Source: Streptococcus mitis B6
Lineage (GTDB): Bacteria > Bacillota > Bacilli > Lactobacillales > Streptococcaceae
NCBI RefSeq assembly: GCF_000027165.1
Contig: NC_013853.1
Location: 1,674,001-1,738,000, forward strand
Direction: 5' to 3'
DNA: 64,000 nucleotides
Shown here: piece by piece, positions 61,359-64,000 of the stretch
Position numbering within the stretch: position 1 is the stretch's first letter
Layout: each line of letters begins with the position of its first letter
Program-made: the position numbers and the translations under genes
Notes under the pieces: generated by a model
Told to the model about the DNA's origin: nothing
The model's input: only the letters and a program-made list of their open reading frames with translations
The model's database searches: none

Positions 61359-62603
61359 TTATTTATTCTCCCAACGTTTGAAAGCAAGAACTGCATTGTG
61401 GCCACCAAAACCAAAGGTATTTGAAATAGCGTATGGAATTTCTTGCTCCAAGCCTTGTCCATAAACGACATTGGCTTCGATATAGTCTGATACTTCGCTT
61501 GTGCCAGCTGTCATTGGTACAAAGTTATGACGCATAGCCTCGATTGTGACGATAGCTTCTACTGCACCTGCAGCCCCCAGCAAATGTCCTGTGAATGATT
61601 TGGTTGATGATACAGGTACTTCCTTACCAAGAACAGCCACAATCGCACCACTTTCTCCTTTTTCATTAGCAGGAGTTGATGTTCCGTGAGCATTGACATA
61701 GGCTACTTGTTCTGGAGAAATCTCAGCTTCTTCCAAGGCTAGTTTGATGGCCTTGATAGCTCCCTGACCTTCTGGATGTGGTGAAGTCATGTGGTAGGCA
61801 TCACAAGTATTTCCGTAACCAACCACTTCAGCCAGGATAGTAGCGCCACGTTTTTCGGCGTGTTCAAGACTTTCAAGGACCAACATCCCTGAACCTTCAC
61901 CCATAACAAACCCATTACGGTCCTTATCAAATGGGATAGAAGCACGAGTTGGATCCTCTGTAGTTGAGAGAGCAGTTAGGGCTTGGAAACCAGCAATAGC
62001 AAAAGGTGTGATAGAGGCTTCTGAACCACCTACCAACATAACGTCTTGGAAACCAAACTTAATTGAGCGGAAGGCATCCCCAATCGCGTCATTTGATGAA
62101 GCGCAGGCAGTATTGATGGATTTACAAACACCGTTTGCTCCAAAACGCATAGCAACATTTCCTGAAGCCATATTTGGCAAGGCTTTTGGAAGGGTCAATG
62201 GTTTCACACGTTTTGGCCCTTTTTCGTTGAGTCGAAGCACTTGATCTTCAATTTCTTTGATTCCACCAATACCAGAGGCCACGATAACACCAAAACGATC
62301 TTTATCAAGAGCCTCTACATCTAAATTGGCATGATTAACGGCTTCTTGGGCTGCGTACAAGGCATACAAAGAGTAGTTATCGAAACGATTGGTATCTTTC
62401 TTAACAAAGTATTTATCAAAAGGAAAATCTTGGATTTCTGCTGCATTATGCACATCAAAGTCACTATGATCAAATTTTGTAATTGGACCAATTCCGATTT
62501 TTCCAGTTGTCAAACTATTCCAAAATTCTTCTGGTGTATTTCCGATTGGAGATGTCACTCCATAACCTGTTACTACTACACGATTTAGTTTCATCTTTTT
62601 CAC
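61359..62603 (-). CDS. fabF: 3-oxoacyl-ACP synthase II (FabF)
   Basis: The 414-residue condensing enzyme lengthens acyl-ACP with malonyl-ACP. The Cys in NTACASSNDAIGDA (~165), and the two His in NAHGTSTPANE and GHLLGAAGAVEA, make up the Cys-His-His site. It starts 12 bases after fabG. Confidence 0.97.
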   Translation of the reverse strand: MKKMKLNRVVVTGYGVTSPIGNTPEEFWNSLTTGKIGIGPITKFDHSDFDVHNAAEIQDFPFDKYFVKKDTNRFDNYSLYALYAAQEAVNHANLDVEALDKDRFGVIVASGIGGIKEIEDQVLRLNEKGPKRVKPLTLPKALPNMASGNVAMRFGANGVCKSINTACASSNDAIGDAFRSIKFGFQDVMLVGGSEASITPFAIAGFQALTALSTTEDPTRASIPFDKDRNGFVMGEGSGMLVLESLEHAEKRGATILAEVVGYGNTCDAYHMTSPHPEGQGAIKAIKLALEEAEISPEQVAYVNAHGTSTPANEKGESGAIVAVLGKEVPVSSTKSFTGHLLGAAGAVEAIVTIEAMRHNFVPMTAGTSEVSDYIEANVVYGQGLEQEIPYAISNTFGFGGHNAVLAFKRWENK

Positions 62604-62615
62604 CTCTAGCTTCTG

Positions 62616-63347
62616 CTACATACTTAAGCCACCATCAATGGCAACCACTTGACCAGTTAGATAATCTTGGCCTGCTAAAAATACGGTTAAATCTGCAACC
62701 TGTTCTGCCTGTCCAAATTCTTTCATGGGAATTTGGGCCAGCATGGCATCTTTTACCTTGTCTGATAGGACAGCTGTCATATCGGACTCAATCATTCCAG
62801 GTGCAATAGCATTAACCCTGATATTGCGATTGGCCACTTCACGCGCCACAGACTTGGTAAAACCAATCAAACCAGCCTTAGAAGCTGCATAGTTAGCTTG
62901 GCCGATATTCCCCATCAAACCAACAACACTAGACATATTAATGATAGCACCTTCTCTGGCTTTTATCATCGGTTTCAAGACTGATTGTGTCATGTTAAAG
63001 GCACCAGTCAAGTTAACCTTGAGCACTTTTTCAAAATCCGCTTCTGTCATCTTGAGCATAAGGGTATCTTGGGTAATCCCTGCATTGTTGACCAAAACAT
63101 CTATTGAACCCAGCTCTGCAATAGCTTGCTCAACCATACGCTTAGCGTCTGCAAAATCTGACACGTCTCCTGATATAGGAACCACCTTAACACCATAGTT
63201 TGAAAACTCAGCAAGCAATTCTTCTGAGATTGCCCCACGACTGTTTAAAACAATATTGGCTCCTGCTTGAGCAAACTTGTGGGCAATGGCAAGACCAATT
63301 CCACGACTCGAACCTGTAATAAAGATATTTTTATTTTCTAGTTGCAT
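62616..63347 (-). CDS. fabG: 3-oxoacyl-ACP reductase FabG
   Basis: The 243-residue short-chain dehydrogenase reduces 3-oxoacyl-ACP with NADPH. The cofactor loop GSSRGIGLAIA (12-22), the NNAG motif near 86 and the Ser-Tyr-Lys site (SSVVG ... YAASKAG) are intact. Confidence 0.97.
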   Translation of the reverse strand: MQLENKNIFITGSSRGIGLAIAHKFAQAGANIVLNSRGAISEELLAEFSNYGVKVVPISGDVSDFADAKRMVEQAIAELGSIDVLVNNAGITQDTLMLKMTEADFEKVLKVNLTGAFNMTQSVLKPMIKAREGAIINMSSVVGLMGNIGQANYAASKAGLIGFTKSVAREVANRNIRVNAIAPGMIESDMTAVLSDKVKDAMLAQIPMKEFGQAEQVADLTVFLAGQDYLTGQVVAIDGGLSM

Positions 63348-63387
63348 TCTTTTCTCCTGTTTCCTCTTGTATTTATGGGAGAAGGGA

Positions 63388-64000
63388 TTACTTATTTTCT
63401 AGCAAAGTTTCCAAACTAGCCTGATCTTCAACATTGGCTAGTTTAGCTGTCTTATCAATTTTTTTCACAAAGCCTGACAAGACTTTCCCCGGTCCAATCT
63501 CGATAAAGTTGGTTACGCCTGCTTCTTGCATAACCGCAATACTTTCATAGAAACGAACTGGTTCCTTGACCTGACGCGTCAAAAGTCGAGCAATGTCTTC
63601 TTTTTTCATGACCGTAGCTTCTGTATTACCAACTAGGGGACAAGTGAAATCTGAAAAACTTACTTGAGCTAGAGTTTCAGCTAGTTTTTGGCTAGCAGGC
63701 TCAAGGAGAGCAGTATGAAAGGGACCTGATACCTTGAGAGGAATCAAGCGTTTGGCACCAGCTTCCTGCAAGAGTTCTACTGCGCGGTCAACCGCAACCA
63801 CCTCACCACCAATCACTATTTGTGCAGGTGTATTATAGTTGGCTGGGGTAACCACTCCAAGTTCAGAAGCTTTTCGACAAACTTCTTCAATAACCTCTAC
63901 TGGTGTATTGAGAACTGCCACCATCTTACCAGAGCCAGCAGGAGCCGCTTCTTCCATATAGGCGCCACGCTTAGCAACCAAGGCTACCGCATCTTCAAAA
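63388..64000 (-). CDS. fabD: Malonyl-CoA:ACP transacylase FabD (partial, right edge)
   Basis: The C-terminal ~204 residues; the frame stays open to the edge (reading FEDAVALVAKRGAYM), so the start and the active-site Ser lie outside. The His of the catalytic pair is in VSGPFHTALLEPA. FabD loads malonate on ACP. It lies 40 bases before fabG in the operon. Confidence 0.93.
   Translation of the reverse strand, partial: FEDAVALVAKRGAYMEEAAPAGSGKMVAVLNTPVEVIEEVCRKASELGVVTPANYNTPAQIVIGGEVVAVDRAVELLQEAGAKRLIPLKVSGPFHTALLEPASQKLAETLAQVSFSDFTCPLVGNTEATVMKKEDIARLLTRQVKEPVRFYESIAVMQEAGVTNFIEIGPGKVLSGFVKKIDKTAKLANVEDQASLETLLENK

Overview
The window is a low-GC Firmicute chromosome and fits a mitis-group Streptococcus (S. 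mitis, S. oralis or a close relative of S. pneumoniae). Reasons: two BOX repeats, a KxYKxGKxW-type serine-rich repeat adhesin with a full accessory Sec locus, and the pneumococcal-type gene orders gmk-rpoZ-priA-fmt-rsmB-(phpP), rsfS-isochorismatase-yqeK-nadD-yhbY-yqeH-yqeG, gatCAB, efp-asp23-nusB and fabD-fabG-fabF-accB-fabZ-accC-accD-accA. No tRNA, rRNA, IS element or CRISPR array was seen.

Layout. 1-20.7 kb is mostly housekeeping on the minus strand: translation, DNA restart, GMP kinase, RNase Y, ribosome assembly, NAD synthesis, CorA and a small MscS, then plus-strand sstT and an aromatic-acid-exporter-like gene. Two accessory genes sit here: a frameshifted Jag-N/transmembrane/DUF4839-like gene (5.96-6.78 kb) and a KAP-type P-loop NTPase (8.6-10.3 kb). 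20.8-47.3 kb is one adhesin glycosylation and export island on the minus strand: adhesin (42.5-47.3 kb), a terminator, eight glycan-modifying genes, secY2, asp1-asp2-asp3, secA2, gtfA, gtfB, asp5, asp4. A 0.5-kb array of strong inverted repeats (47.56-48.1 kb) separates the adhesin from prfC. 49.8-50.8 kb holds two small DUF4160-like genes, a BOX repeat and a candidate small RNA. 50.9-56.3 kb is gatCAB, an inserted membrane-protein gene, efp, asp23-like and nusB. 56.3-57.3 kb is a two-gene locus of a double-glycine-leader peptide and a CPBP (CAAX-like) membrane protease. 57.4-64 kb is the fatty-acid synthesis operon; fabD is cut by the right edge.

How it works together. The island makes a 1591-residue wall-anchored adhesin. 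GtfA/GtfB start O-glycosylation on its Ser-rich repeats, Gtf3 and a set of GT2/GT8/GT-D transferases extend the glycan, Asp2 probably acetylates it, and SecA2-SecY2-Asp1-5 export it. Six proteins of the island share seven copies of a module that looks like the C-terminal half of GtfB, probably a common way to hold the Ser-rich substrate.

Main unusual points: (1) two cassettes (after rny and after gatB) lie between a gene's last codons and its terminator and carry a second copy of that gene's 3' end; (2) a new bacteriocin-like peptide with an immunity-type partner; (3) the repeated GtfB-C-like module and its fusions; (4) compensatory base changes in the inverted-repeat array; (5) a basic-to-acidic switch within the adhesin repeat; (6) an in-frame nonsense codon in rsfS; (7) an A7-tract frameshift in the Jag-N gene.
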